Below, in pieces: positions 1-8,907 of a DNA stretch of 64,000 bases. The DNA is from Chloroflexota bacterium (GTDB lineage Bacteria; Chloroflexota; Limnocylindria; Limnocylindrales; CSP1-4). The notes under the pieces are model-generated. The model ran no database searches. It saw only the letters and a program-made list of their open reading frames with translations, and was not told the DNA's origin. Positions within the stretch are counted from its first letter, which is position 1. Each line of letters starts with the position of its first letter. Both the position numbers and the translations under genes were made by a program. Location: positions 1 to 64,000 of the forward strand of contig JACPOR010000015.1 in NCBI GenBank assembly GCA_016191425.1, in the 5' to 3' direction.

Positions 1-148
1 GCGACGGGCGTTGGCGAGCGACGGGCGAGCGCCTTGCGGCGGGCGAGCCGGCGACGCCTGGCGAGCGACGGGCGAGCGCCGTGCGACGGGCGAGCGGCGG
101 GCGAGCCGGCGACAAACGGCGAGTGGACGTACCGCACCGACTCGCCAC
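1..148. repeat. GC-rich imperfect tandem repeat, non-coding
   Basis: Two imperfect copies of a unit of roughly 50 bp, built from the word GCGAGCGACGGGCGAGCG, sit at about 13-59 and 60-113. They lie downstream of the stop codon of the P5C dehydrogenase gene. The long plus-strand reading frame across this area is the antisense shadow of that gene. No gene is supported here. Confidence 0.6.
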
Positions 149-1729
149 TCAGTCGACGACGGTGTGGCTCTGCTCGCGCATGAACTGGGCGACGTAGTAC
201 ATGGACAGGCCGGCCTTGCCGGTGGAGCCGCTGCCCTTCCAGCCGCCGAATGCCTGCACGCCCGGCCACGCTCCGGTCGTGGCGCCCGCGCGCCGGTTGA
301 CGTAGAGCACGCCGGCCTCGATCTCGTCGAGGAAGCGTTCGACCTCGCCGGGGTCTTCGCTGTAGATGCCAGCAGTCAGGCCGTAGGTCGAGTCATTGGC
401 CAGGGCGAGCGCCTCGGACAGCGACCCGACCTTCGACACCGCGGTGAATGGAGCGAACAGCTCGTCCTGGAAGAGGCGATGCCCGGCCGGCAGACCCACG
501 ACCGTCGGCTCGACGTAGAAGCCACGGGCCAGGTCCCCGTCCGTCAGATGCTCGCCACCACTGAACACTCGCCCGTCTTGACGAGCCTCGGCGACCGCCT
601 GCTGATGCCGGGCAACGGCCTTTGCATCGATGACCGGTCCGAGCCAGTACTCACGCGAGATGGGATTTCCGATGCTGATCTTCTCGGTCTTTTCGACCAG
701 GAGACGGATGAGTTCGTCGTGCACCTGGGCGTCGACGTAGACACGCGAGTTCGCGGAGCACTTCTGGCCGCCGAAGCCGAAGGCGGACCGCATGATCCCC
801 TCGGCCGCTTCTTCGAGGTCGGCCTTGCGAGTCACGATCGCCGGGTTCTTGCCGCCCATCTCCACGATGCACGGGCGCGGCCAGAGGGTCGAGAACGACT
901 TGTACAGTCGATAGCCAACGTCGTAGGAACCGGTGAAGACGATACCGTCGATGCCCCTGCTCGTCTGGAGCGCCTCGCCGACCGTGTCGCCCGGACCCAT
1001 GACGAAGTTCACGACGCCGGCCGGCAAGCCCGCGTCAGCGAACGCCTGGACGAGGTTGATGCCGGTGAGCGGGGACGTGGAGCTCGGCTTGAAGACGACG
1101 GTGTTGCCGGCCATGACCGCGGCCCCGATCGGCCCGGCGGCAAGGGCCATCGGGAAGTTGAACGGGCTGATCACGGCAAACACACCGTGCGGACGAAGGA
1201 CGGTCCGCGTATGAACGCTCGCGTCACCGAGGTTGTCCATGGGATGGTCGTAGCCCTCGTTGTGCTCCATCGTCTGGGCGTAGTAGCGGATGAGGTCGGC
1301 CGCCTCCTCCACCTCACCGAGCGCCTCGAGCCGGTTCTTCCCGACCTCCCAGGCCATGTCGGCGCCGTACACCATCTGGCGCTCGGAGATCAGCTCCGCG
1401 GCCCGCCGGAGGATGGTCAGCCGGTCCTGCCACGGGGTCCTGCGCCAGGCCGGTTGGGCGCGACGGGCCGCGTCCACGGCCTGCTCCACATCGCCGGCAT
1501 CCCCCCTGGCGAACGTGCCGAGGACGATGTCCGTATCGATCGGGGTCCGGACCTCGAACGTCCCGGCGCTCCCCTCGACCCACAGGCCGTCGATGAAGTT
1601 GCGATGATGACGACCCAGCCCCGCCGTGGAGGCCTGTACGCCCGCCTCGTAGAGCGCGTGGAGTTCCTCGTTGTCGTTCCGGAGGGTCGCGTAGGTGATC
1701 TTGATCCGGGGCTTCGCATCGGTCGTCAT
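149..1729 (-). CDS. pruA: L-glutamate gamma-semialdehyde (1-pyrroline-5-carboxylate) dehydrogenase
   Basis: This 526-aa aldehyde dehydrogenase oxidises glutamate semialdehyde/P5C to glutamate with NAD+, the second step of proline (and ornithine/arginine) catabolism in the cytoplasm. Visible signatures are FNFPMALAAGP (about 190-200), the general-base Glu in VEMGGKNP (E290) and the catalytic Cys in FGFGGQKCSANSR (C324). The length and long N-terminal region match the stand-alone P5CDH (RocA/PruA) type rather than the fused PutA type. ATG at 1729 has a GGAG-type Shine-Dalgarno sequence. The HAD phosphatase gene lies 74 bp upstream on the same strand. No proline dehydrogenase gene is in the window. 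The P5CDH subfamily is the best reading, but a related aldehyde dehydrogenase substrate cannot be excluded. Confidence 0.85.
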   Translation of the reverse strand: MTTDAKPRIKITYATLRNDNEELHALYEAGVQASTAGLGRHHRNFIDGLWVEGSAGTFEVRTPIDTDIVLGTFARGDAGDVEQAVDAARRAQPAWRRTPWQDRLTILRRAAELISERQMVYGADMAWEVGKNRLEALGEVEEAADLIRYYAQTMEHNEGYDHPMDNLGDASVHTRTVLRPHGVFAVISPFNFPMALAAGPIGAAVMAGNTVVFKPSSTSPLTGINLVQAFADAGLPAGVVNFVMGPGDTVGEALQTSRGIDGIVFTGSYDVGYRLYKSFSTLWPRPCIVEMGGKNPAIVTRKADLEEAAEGIMRSAFGFGGQKCSANSRVYVDAQVHDELIRLLVEKTEKISIGNPISREYWLGPVIDAKAVARHQQAVAEARQDGRVFSGGEHLTDGDLARGFYVEPTVVGLPAGHRLFQDELFAPFTAVSKVGSLSEALALANDSTYGLTAGIYSEDPGEVERFLDEIEAGVLYVNRRAGATTGAWPGVQAFGGWKGSGSTGKAGLSMYYVAQFMREQSHTVVD

Positions 1730-1803
1730 GGGGGTCTCCAGCTCGACATCGAAAGGCGTCGAGTCGGCACGATCGACCCGGCGCGGAGGGTTCTTCGGTC
1801 AGT

Positions 1804-2709
1804 CTAGCGCGCGGACAGCAGCGCCTCGATCACCGACCCCACGTCCGTCGCGACCGCATCAGGGCGCGCCCCACCACGCGCCGTGCCCGAGTCGACGGCG
1901 GCCGCCAGGGAGATCGCGTCGGTCTTCCCGGAGAGCACGAGGACTCCTCGCAGGCCCGCTCGGTGCGCGCCAGCGACATCAGCTCGGAGATCGTCCCCCA
2001 CCATGGCAATGTCGCCCAGCCGGAGACGCGGCCGACCGGCCTCCTCCGTCAATTCGTCAGTCGCCGCGCGGAAGACGACGCGCGAGGGCTTGCCGGTGAC
2101 GACGGCCTTCCGGTCCAGGGCATATTCGAGACCGACCACGAGGGCTCCCGCATCGAGCGTCACGCCGCGGGCCGTCACCCACCACGCATTCCGGTGCATC
2201 GCAACGAGCGCGGCGCCGGACCTGACCGCTCGGAACGCGATGTTGAGGTTTCGGAAGGACAGGTCGTCGCCCGCGTCCCCGATGACCACGGCGCCGAGGC
2301 GGGCATCGGGTCGATCGGCCTCGTCCGCGCTCAACGTGCGCTGACCGTCCCACTCGCGGAGGGCATCGGCTGAGGCGAGCACGAACAGAGGCTCACCCCG
2401 ATGGTGGCGAGCCGTGTGCGCCGCCGCCGCCGACGCCGCGGTGATCAAACGCCGCGGGTCGACCGGGATGCCGAAGCTGCGCGAGACGCCGGCCGCGAGA
2501 GTACGCCGATGGGCGGACGAGTAATTCGTGACCACGCGGTACGGAAACGACGCCCGTTCCAGTTGCTGGAGAGCTTGGACGGCACCCGGCAGTGGCCGAC
2601 CTGCGTACATCAACACCCCATCGGCGTCCAGGATCAGCGCGCGGACCCCGACGAGGGCCGCACGAACGTCGGTGGAGACCGGTTCGGCGCGCGCATGACA
2701 TCTGGTCAT
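1804..2709 (-). CDS. HAD superfamily IIA phosphatase (NagD/LHPP-like)
   Basis: A 301-aa HAD hydrolase. The motif I nucleophile region is ILDADGVL near residue 33, motif II lies in VVTNYSS, the motif III lysine lies in the VTGKPSR stretch, and motif IV is VGDDLRADV. The cap arrangement and the N-terminal VRALILDADGVL match HAD subfamily IIA, which includes NagD-like nucleotide phosphatases and LHPP-like phosphatases. The substrate is not predictable from sequence. The frame is open upstream, but ATG at 2709 is preceded by TACCAT 6 nt away, which fits a leaderless start and excludes the longer reading. It is followed by the P5CDH gene on the same strand and is divergent from fabI. Confidence 0.8.
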   Translation of the reverse strand: MTRCHARAEPVSTDVRAALVGVRALILDADGVLMYAGRPLPGAVQALQQLERASFPYRVVTNYSSAHRRTLAAGVSRSFGIPVDPRRLITAASAAAAHTARHHRGEPLFVLASADALREWDGQRTLSADEADRPDARLGAVVIGDAGDDLSFRNLNIAFRAVRSGAALVAMHRNAWWVTARGVTLDAGALVVGLEYALDRKAVVTGKPSRVVFRAATDELTEEAGRPRLRLGDIAMVGDDLRADVAGAHRAGLRGVLVLSGKTDAISLAAAVDSGTARGGARPDAVATDVGSVIEALLSAR

Positions 2710-2715
2710 CGGTCG

Positions 2716-2721
2716 ATGGTA
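2716..2721 (-). promoter_or_regulatory. Leaderless -10 box for the HAD phosphatase gene
   Basis: On the minus strand TACCAT ends 6 nt before the ATG at 2709, so transcription would begin at or next to the start codon. There is no Shine-Dalgarno sequence. The same geometry recurs at many genes in this window. Confidence 0.5.
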
Positions 2722-2809
2722 GTCTCCGTCGAGGTCCTCGGCCGAGTCGATGCGGCTTGAGCCCGGCGCAGCCCGGCGAGGCGGCGCGAGAGGGTGAAGG
2801 AGGCAGGGC

Positions 2810-3592
2810 ATGGGATTGCTGGAGGGCAGGAAGGCGCTCATCTTCGGTGTCGCCAACGATCACTCCATCGCGTGGGGGATCGCCCGGGCCCTCCATGGCG
2901 AGGGTGCGATCGTCGGCTTCTCCTCGGTGGAGAGCCTGATCGAGCGGCGCGTCCGACCCCTCGCCGAGTCGATCGGCGCGACCTTCATCGAACCCTGCGA
3001 CGTCCAGTCGGACGAACAGATCCGCGCGCTCATGGAGAAGTGGAAGGCGACGAACGGCAAGATCGACATCCTGGTCCACGCCCTGGCGTTTGCCAGGAAG
3101 GAGGACCTCGACGGCTCGTTCGTCGATACCTCACGCGACGGCTTCGCCCTGGCCCTGGACGTGTCCGCCTACTCGCTCGTCGCGCTCGCGCGCGAAGCGC
3201 GACCCCTGCTCCATCCGGGCTCGGCCATCCTGACCCTGACCTACTACGGCGCGGAGAAGGTCGTCGCCAACTACAACGTCATGGGGGTCGCCAAAGCGGC
3301 CCTCGAAGCCAGCGTCCGCTACCTCGCCGCGGACCTGGGACCCGAGGGTGTACGCGTGAACGCGATCAGCGCGGGTCCCGTGCGAACCCTTGCCGCGGCG
3401 GGCATCACCGGCTTCAAGAAGCTCTACGGATCATTTGCCGAGGTCGCCCCGCTTCGATCGAACATCTCGCCCGAGGATGTCGGAAAGTCGGCAGTCTGGC
3501 TCTGCTCCGACCTGTCATCGGCGGTGACCGGCGCAGTCATCCATGTCGACGGCGGGTTCAACGTGATGGGCGTGCCACTCGGCGAAGGTTGA
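2810..3592 (+). CDS. fabI: Enoyl-[acyl-carrier-protein] reductase (NADH), FabI
   Basis: A 260-aa short-chain dehydrogenase-fold enzyme that reduces trans-2-enoyl-ACP in the last step of each fatty-acid elongation cycle. The FabI-specific nucleotide motif GVANDHSIAWGIA begins at residue 13. The catalytic Tyr-x6-Lys pair is Y155/K162 in YNVMGVAK, with the extra FabI tyrosines Y145/Y146. The C-terminal VTGAVIHVDGGFNVMG is typical. ATG at 2810 has a strong ribosome-binding site (GAAGGAGG) ending 7 nt upstream. The gene stands alone, divergent from the HAD gene; no other fab genes are nearby. FabI is the target of triclosan and isoniazid-type inhibitors. Confidence 0.93.
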   Translation: MGLLEGRKALIFGVANDHSIAWGIARALHGEGAIVGFSSVESLIERRVRPLAESIGATFIEPCDVQSDEQIRALMEKWKATNGKIDILVHALAFARKEDLDGSFVDTSRDGFALALDVSAYSLVALAREARPLLHPGSAILTLTYYGAEKVVANYNVMGVAKAALEASVRYLAADLGPEGVRVNAISAGPVRTLAAAGITGFKKLYGSFAEVAPLRSNISPEDVGKSAVWLCSDLSSAVTGAVIHVDGGFNVMGVPLGEG

Positions 3593-3689
3593 GCCCGGCC
3601 CGGAGGAATCCTTGCCGTCGACGCGGACGGCCCGGCGAGACTCCCGCGTCCGTCGCCATGCTCCGTCGTCATGTCGATCTCCCGCGGGG

Positions 3690-3872
3690 TCGCGGATCGC
3701 CGGCTCGGCCGCACGCGAATCGCCGGCTCGGCCGGACGCGAATCGCCGGCTCGGCCGGACGCGAATCGCCGGCTCGGCCGTGGACGCGGGCCTGTCGTGA
3801 ATTCAGGCGGGCGGCGGATCGCCGGCTCGGGCGCGGACGCGGGCCTGTCGCGAATTCAGGCGGGAGGCGGAC
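3690..3872. repeat. Tandem repeats between fabI and the diguanylate cyclase gene
   Basis: The word CGCCGGCTCGGCCG plus ACGCGAAT is repeated about four times with a 23-bp period (3700-3790). A second unit of about 36 bp starting GACGCGGGCCTGTCG occurs at 3783-3818 and 3836-3871 and ends directly against the stop codon of the cyclase gene. Nothing here looks coding. Confidence 0.7.
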
Positions 3873-6056
3873 TCAGGTCGTGACGACCTGGTTCCGGCCG
3901 GCTGCCTTGGCCATCGAGAGCGCGACATCGGCGAGATCGATGAGGACCATCCCGGAATCCTGGCCCGCCGCCAGCGCCGCGCAACCGGCCGATACCGTAC
4001 ATCCGATGATCTCGCCCGACGGCAGCGTGATGCGCCACGCGGCAAAAGACTCGCGGACGTGTTCGGCGAGCAGCGCCGCCTGCCCGCGTGTCGCCCCGGG
4101 GAGGATGACGACAAACTCCTCTCCCCCGTACCTCGCGACAAGGTCGCTTGACCGTACGCGAGCCCGCAGTACCTCGGCGAAGGCGCGCAGGACGCGATCA
4201 CCGACCTGGTGGCCATGGCGCTTGTTCACCAGGCCGAAATGATCGAGGTCGAACATGATCGCCGACAGGGCATGCCGGTCCTGCTCCGGTTGCCGAATCC
4301 GCATCGCGACCAACTGCTCCAGCGAGGCATCGAAGAAGCGCCGGTTGTTCAGGCCCGTCAGTGGGTCGGTGAGGGCCGCCTCCTGGGCTTCAAACAGGAG
4401 CGCGTGATTCACGAGCGCGAGCGAGACCTGGACGCCCAGGAGCGCGGCGACCTCCTGCTCGGCCGGGCTGAACGGACGCCCGAGATCGCCACGCAACCAG
4501 GTGATCGCCCCGAAGACCTGGTCGTCCCGGACCAGGGGAATGGCCATCGCGGCAACGACATCCGGAACCCGGGCCGTTCCCGCGGCACGGGGAAAGTGCG
4601 CTCGATCGAGGTGGTCGTCGACCACGACTTGCCGCTGCTCGATCGCCCTGCCGCTTGCCCCTTCGCCCGGAAGCACGCGGACGCCCACGATATCCTCGTC
4701 TCCACCCTTGACGGCGGCGATGCGGAAGTCCCCCGACTCGGGTTCCCGCAGGACGAGGGCGGCCATGGTGGCGTCGATGACCTCGGCCGCGCCGGACGCC
4801 GCCCGTTCGTGAGTCGTCAGTGGGTCGCGCAGGGCGTTCAGGCCGGCTGAGAAGTTCGTGAGGCGCGCCAGCAGTTCGCCTCGCTCGGCGAGCTGGGTTC
4901 GCTCGCGACCCAGGGCCAGCGCGGCCGCGAGGCGGTCGCCGACGATCTGCATCGTCGCGAAGTCCTCGGCATCCAGCCGGCGGTCGAGATCCGACTCGAC
5001 GTTGAGGACTCCAAGCAGCTCGTCCCCATCGAGCAGGGGCACGCTGATCTCGCTGTTCACGGCCGGATCCGCCGCCTCATAGTCCTCGTCGACGGTGACA
5101 TCTGTCACGAAGGCGGGCTCGTGTGTTCGTGCCACGCGGCCGATGACGCCCAGGCCGCTGTCGAATTCCAGGATCGGATGCTCGTAATTCCGCTGGGCGC
5201 CGAGCCGGAGGACGGTCCCGTGCCGGAAATACACCGAGGGGTACCGGAAGCCGAAGGTGTCCACCAGGATATCCATCACGGTGGCGAGGGCAACGCTGCT
5301 CGGGCCTTCGCGGGCCAGGAGTCGACCGACCGCTTCGACGGTGCTGAGACGCTGCGACCGCAATCGTTCCCGTCCGTGGGCGACCCGCGCCTGCTCCAGC
5401 GCCGCTTCCAGAGACGCCACGATCCTCCGGCTCCCGACGGCAAGGACGATCTCGGCTGCACCGAGGGCGAGGGTGGCCTGACCCGCCGGCGCACTGAACC
5501 CGGTACCCATGAAGGGCGCAACCGTGGAGACGAAGCCGGCGAGGGCGACCAGGAGCGCACCGCGAGTTCCGATGGCTGCGGCCATCGCCACCACCGGGAC
5601 GTAGAGTGCCGCAACGGGCCCCGTCACCTGCCCGGCCCCATGCAAGCTGGCGACGATCACGAAGCCGAGCGACAGGCTGAGCCGCGCGGTCGACCAGGCC
5701 CTGACCGGCGACACGGTGAGGAGCCCCTGGAACGCAACGAACGCCGCGCTCAGCCAGAGCATCAAGGGAGCCGGTGGCTGCCCGACTGTGAGTTCGATCA
5801 ACACGACCGGGACGGCAAGGAAGATCGCGAGGATCAGCTGCTGGTCGCGCCGGGCCAGATCGACGACTCGGTCGGGGGTCATGCCCAGCCATGCCAACCG
5901 GGCCACGGGACGTTCGGGCACCGCGATGGCAGCCAGCCCCCCGATGGCGGCGGGTTGCGTGTTCTCGGATATCGCGGTCACGCTGGAAACCGGATCGACC
6001 CTCCAGTGCAGAGATCGGACGCGGCCATCGTCCCCGGGCGGGTGACGCTGGGCCAT
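3873..6056 (-). CDS. Membrane-anchored GAF-GAF-GGDEF diguanylate cyclase
   Basis: A 727-aa signalling enzyme expected to make cyclic di-GMP from two GTP. Domain order: a hydrophobic N-terminal part with about five to six membrane segments (about 70-215), a short coiled linker, a GAF domain (about 245-385), a second GAF domain (about 400-545) and a C-terminal GGDEF domain (about 555-727). The active-site signature is intact, ARYGGEEFVVIL near residue 645, and an RxxD inhibitory site (RSSD) lies exactly five residues upstream, so product feedback is expected. GAF domains suggest control by a small ligand or redox signal, which cannot be named. ATG at 6056 has only a weak TACGGA box 6 nt upstream. 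No c-di-GMP receptor is adjacent. Confidence 0.88.
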   Translation of the reverse strand: MAQRHPPGDDGRVRSLHWRVDPVSSVTAISENTQPAAIGGLAAIAVPERPVARLAWLGMTPDRVVDLARRDQQLILAIFLAVPVVLIELTVGQPPAPLMLWLSAAFVAFQGLLTVSPVRAWSTARLSLSLGFVIVASLHGAGQVTGPVAALYVPVVAMAAAIGTRGALLVALAGFVSTVAPFMGTGFSAPAGQATLALGAAEIVLAVGSRRIVASLEAALEQARVAHGRERLRSQRLSTVEAVGRLLAREGPSSVALATVMDILVDTFGFRYPSVYFRHGTVLRLGAQRNYEHPILEFDSGLGVIGRVARTHEPAFVTDVTVDEDYEAADPAVNSEISVPLLDGDELLGVLNVESDLDRRLDAEDFATMQIVGDRLAAALALGRERTQLAERGELLARLTNFSAGLNALRDPLTTHERAASGAAEVIDATMAALVLREPESGDFRIAAVKGGDEDIVGVRVLPGEGASGRAIEQRQVVVDDHLDRAHFPRAAGTARVPDVVAAMAIPLVRDDQVFGAITWLRGDLGRPFSPAEQEVAALLGVQVSLALVNHALLFEAQEAALTDPLTGLNNRRFFDASLEQLVAMRIRQPEQDRHALSAIMFDLDHFGLVNKRHGHQVGDRVLRAFAEVLRARVRSSDLVARYGGEEFVVILPGATRGQAALLAEHVRESFAAWRITLPSGEIIGCTVSAGCAALAAGQDSGMVLIDLADVALSMAKAAGRNQVVTT

Positions 6057-6096
6057 GACTCTTCCGTACCGGACCCCACAGGACCCTCGATCGGGG

Positions 6097-7809
6097 TCAG
6101 GCTCCGGTCAACTCGGCGCGGATCTCCTCGGGCAGCCAGAACCACCGCAGATGGTCGAAGTCGGGGCCAACGGACGCGGGATCGAGGGGTTCGAGCACGG
6201 ACGGGCGCGCCTGTCCCAGGAGGTCCCGCGCTTCCCGGAGATGTCCCGCGAGGCTGGATTCGGGGAGCTGATGACGATGGGCGGTGAATCGCATGGCTCC
6301 CTCTGCATAGTCGATGTCCCGCAGGCTGAGGGGAGCCTCGGGCGCCTCCCCGACGTGGCGCCATTGCCCGGTCGCGGGATCCAGCCGGTACTCGGGCAGC
6401 AGGCGCCAGCCGTCGGTCGCCACGACGTCCACCGCGGCAAGGATGAACTCGAAGACCGCCTCGCTGATGAAGTAGTTGAAGTTCACCCGGATCCAACCGG
6501 GCTTGATGCCCTCACAGCCTCGGGTGATCTCGCGCTCGAACTCGTGGGACGTCTCGATGTCGATACCGAGCAGCCGGTGGCCGTATGGACCGGCGCAGGA
6601 GCAACCGCCCCGTGATTGGATCCCGAACAGGTCGTTGAGGAGGGCCACGACGAAGTTGTGGTGCAGGTAGCGCCCGGCATGCCGAACGACGAACGAGACG
6701 ATCGAGAGCCGTGGCAGTGAGTGCGAGCCCAGGACTTCGATGTTCGGGTTCCTCTCCCAGCGCTCGATGGCCCGCCGGATGAAGGCCTCCTCGCGATCCC
6801 GGATCGCGTCCGTGCCCACCGCGGCCTTCAGCTGGAAGACGAGGCCGGCCCGGATCGACTCCACGATCGCCGGCGTCCCGCCCTCCTCGCGATGCTCGGG
6901 ATCCGAGAGGTACACGTGCTCGGTCGGATTGACGTAGGCGACCGTGCCGCCACCGGGGGCCGTCGGAACCCGGTTGACGAACAGGTCCCGTCGCGCCGCG
7001 AGGATCCCGGGCGTTCCGGGCCCGCCGATGAACTTGTGGGGGCTGATGAACACCGCGTCCTTGTAATCCAGGGCTGCGTCGGGTCCGGGCCGGTGCGGCG
7101 CCAGCTCGATCTCGACGTACGGAGCGGCCGCCCCGAAGTCCCAGAATGACCGCGCGCCGTGCCGATGCAGGAGCACGGAGATCGCCCGGGTATCGCTGAT
7201 GATCCCCGTGACGTTCGATGCGGCAGAGAAGCTGCCGATCTTCAGACGTCGGCCGGCGTGTCTCGTGAGCTCCCGCTCGAGGACCTGGAGGTCGATCCGG
7301 CCATCTGCGTCCTCCGGGATCGTGACAAGGTCGGCAATGGATTCGCGCCAGGGCAGCTCGTTCGAGTGATGTTCGTACGGACCGATGAACACGACCGGCC
7401 GTTCCACCGCCGGGATGTGGGACAGGAGATCGTAGCGATCGTCCAGGTCGGCGGGCAATCGGATGTTGAGCACGTCGACCAGCTTGTTGATCGCTGCCGT
7501 CGACCCGGAGCCGCAGAAGATGATCGCGTGGTCGTCAGGGTTGCCACCCATGGATTCTCGAATGATGGCCCGGGCATCTTCGCGGAATCGCGATGTCTGG
7601 AGGCCCGTTCCGCTCGCCTCGGTATGCGTGTTGGCATAGAGCGGCAGGACCGCGGCGCGGATGTAGTCCTCGATGAAGGTCAGTGAGCGGCCGGACGCCG
7701 TGTAGTCGGCATACGTGACCCGTCGCAGCCCATAAGGGCCCATCACCGCCTCGTCGTCCCCGATGACGGCGCCGCGGATGGTTTCGATGAGGTCTGAAGG
7801 GTCGGTCAC
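6097..7809 (-). CDS. Class V aminotransferase-fold PLP enzyme (cysteine desulfurase-like)
   Basis: A 570-aa PLP-dependent protein of the aminotransferase class V/cysteine desulfurase superfamily. The PLP lysine lies in SPHKFIGGPGTPG. A conserved cysteine pair lies in SRGGCSCAGPYG, which in desulfurase relatives is the sulfur-accepting position. It is longer than NifS/SufS (about 400 aa), with about 120 extra C-terminal residues of unknown role, so IscS/SufS function should not be assumed; no Fe-S scaffold gene is nearby. The start is GTG at 7809, 6 nt after a TACGAT box, suggesting leaderless translation. The gene lies 40 bp upstream of the diguanylate cyclase gene on the same strand. Confidence 0.8.
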   Translation of the reverse strand: MTDPSDLIETIRGAVIGDDEAVMGPYGLRRVTYADYTASGRSLTFIEDYIRAAVLPLYANTHTEASGTGLQTSRFREDARAIIRESMGGNPDDHAIIFCGSGSTAAINKLVDVLNIRLPADLDDRYDLLSHIPAVERPVVFIGPYEHHSNELPWRESIADLVTIPEDADGRIDLQVLERELTRHAGRRLKIGSFSAASNVTGIISDTRAISVLLHRHGARSFWDFGAAAPYVEIELAPHRPGPDAALDYKDAVFISPHKFIGGPGTPGILAARRDLFVNRVPTAPGGGTVAYVNPTEHVYLSDPEHREEGGTPAIVESIRAGLVFQLKAAVGTDAIRDREEAFIRRAIERWERNPNIEVLGSHSLPRLSIVSFVVRHAGRYLHHNFVVALLNDLFGIQSRGGCSCAGPYGHRLLGIDIETSHEFEREITRGCEGIKPGWIRVNFNYFISEAVFEFILAAVDVVATDGWRLLPEYRLDPATGQWRHVGEAPEAPLSLRDIDYAEGAMRFTAHRHQLPESSLAGHLREARDLLGQARPSVLEPLDPASVGPDFDHLRWFWLPEEIRAELTGA

Positions 7810-7815
7810 GACCGC

Positions 7816-7821
7816 ATCGTA
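7816..7821 (-). promoter_or_regulatory. Leaderless -10 box for the class V PLP enzyme gene
   Basis: TACGAT on the minus strand ends 6 nt before the GTG start at 7809, with no ribosome-binding site between. Confidence 0.5.
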
Positions 7822-7883
7822 CTCGCCCCACCGGCTCGGTCGAGCGTGGTCATGCGCGTTCAGTCGAGCGTGGTCACACGCAT

Positions 7884-7929
7884 TCAGTCGCTCGGGGGAC
7901 GCTCGCGCTCAGTCGCTCGGGGGACGCTC
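7884..7929. repeat. Tandem duplication of the 3' end of the DUF190 gene
   Basis: A 21-bp stretch containing the stop codon and the last six codons of the DUF190 gene (7909-7929) is repeated identically at 7884-7904, with a 25-bp period. Degenerate related words (CAGTCGAGCGTGGTCA) continue upstream to about 7840. Confidence 0.8.
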
Positions 7930-8262
7930 CCCGTCCGCGCGATAGGCGATGACCTCGACTCGCTCGAGCGTGATCAGGCCGCCGGCAACCATGGCATCGA
8001 GTTCGGGAAGGACGGCCCGGACGCGCTCCTCGGCATCGACGACCTCGATGAGGACCGGAAGGTCCTCCGAGAGCCGCAGGATCCGGGTCGTGTGGAGATG
8101 CTGCTTGGCACCGAAGCCCTCGATCCCGCGGAGGACCGTGGCGCCGGCCAGTCCGCGTTCACGCAGGAGGTGGACGATCGCCTCGTAGAGGGGCCTCCCC
8201 TGCCAGGTATCCGACTCGCCGATGTAGATCCGGGCCAGCAGGCCGATCCCTTCGATTTTCAC
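7909..8262 (-). CDS. DUF190 protein, fluoride-export partner of CrcB
   Basis: A 117-aa DUF190 family protein: small, predicted PII-like ferredoxin fold, with the family patterns ARIYIGESDTWQGRPLYEAI and ATVLRGIEGFGA. DUF190 genes are frequently adjacent to crcB; the biochemical role is unknown and a regulatory or trafficking role is only inferred. The frame is open upstream through crcB, but the real start is GTG at 8262: it overlaps the crcB stop by four bases (GTGA), which implies translational coupling. The last codons and stop are duplicated just downstream. Confidence 0.82.
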   Translation of the reverse strand: MKIEGIGLLARIYIGESDTWQGRPLYEAIVHLLRERGLAGATVLRGIEGFGAKQHLHTTRILRLSEDLPVLIEVVDAEERVRAVLPELDAMVAGGLITLERVEVIAYRADGERPPSD

Positions 8263-8633
8263 GCGAGCGCCCTCCCGATGGTGAGGCCCACGAAGAGCGC
8301 CGCGATCCCGAGCAGCATCGACCCCACCACGTTGATCGTCGCAAGTCCAATCGCACCGTCCTCCCAGAGCCGCCAGCTCTCGAGCATCAGGGTCGAGAAC
8401 GTCTTGTACGCCCCGAGGAACCCGATCATGAGCGGGCCGCGGATGGACGCGGGGAGCACGCCGCGCTCGATCGCCAGCGCGAACAACAGTCCGAGCATGG
8501 CCGAGCCGGACAGGTTGATGACGAGCGTGCCCCAAGGGAATGCCCCGCCCGCGCGGTTGCTGACGATTCCGTCCAGGATGTAGCGGGCGACCGCGCCGGC
8601 CGCGCCGCCAAGGGCGATGAGGATGATGGGCAT
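8259..8633 (-). CDS. crcB: Fluoride ion channel CrcB (Fluc)
   Basis: A 124-aa inner-membrane protein with four hydrophobic segments that exports fluoride as a dual-topology homodimer. Family motifs are GGAAGAVARY, GTLVINLSGS and GFLGAYKTFSTLMLES; the last contains the conserved phenylalanine and threonine of the pore. ATG at 8633 is chosen because the mature family begins at MPIILIALGGAAG; an upstream in-frame ATG at 8681 would add 16 unconserved residues. No Shine-Dalgarno sequence or fluoride riboswitch is recognisable upstream. It forms a two-gene operon with the DUF190 gene. Confidence 0.9.
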   Translation of the reverse strand: MPIILIALGGAAGAVARYILDGIVSNRAGGAFPWGTLVINLSGSAMLGLLFALAIERGVLPASIRGPLMIGFLGAYKTFSTLMLESWRLWEDGAIGLATINVVGSMLLGIAALFVGLTIGRALA

Positions 8634-8907
8634 GACGGGATGGTCCCGGGCGGGGCCGTTGGCGTCAAGCCCCGAGCGCACGTCTGTGCTCGCCCGGCAC
8701 GGCCTGGCTTCGTGCCCTTGTCACGGGCGGCTCGGCCCGGCTTCCCGGCGTGCCCTTGTCACGGGCGGCTCGGCCCGGCTTCCCGGCTCGCCCGGTTTCC
8801 TGGCTGCGGCTCGGCCCAGCTTACCGGCGCGGCCTGGTCACGGGCGGCTCGGCCCGGCACACCGTTCGGCGCCGCGCGGCGGGCCGTTCGGCCCGGGCCC
8901 CGCCCGG
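8634..8907. repeat. Non-coding repeat-rich gap upstream of crcB, left part
   Basis: The 755-bp gap between crcB and the tRNA holds no convincing gene. In this left part a 38-bp unit beginning GTGCCCTTGTCACGGGCGG is repeated identically at 8712-8749 and 8750-8787, followed by degenerate partial copies (8789-8865) sharing CACGGGCGGCTCGGCCCGG. The frames crossing it are of repeat composition only. Confidence 0.75.

Noticed and set aside
11-1807. 598-aa plus-strand open frame
   Set aside because: It is antisense to the P5C dehydrogenase gene, which has intact catalytic motifs; the product is rich in Arg/Gly/His with no recognisable motif, as expected of a high-GC shadow frame.
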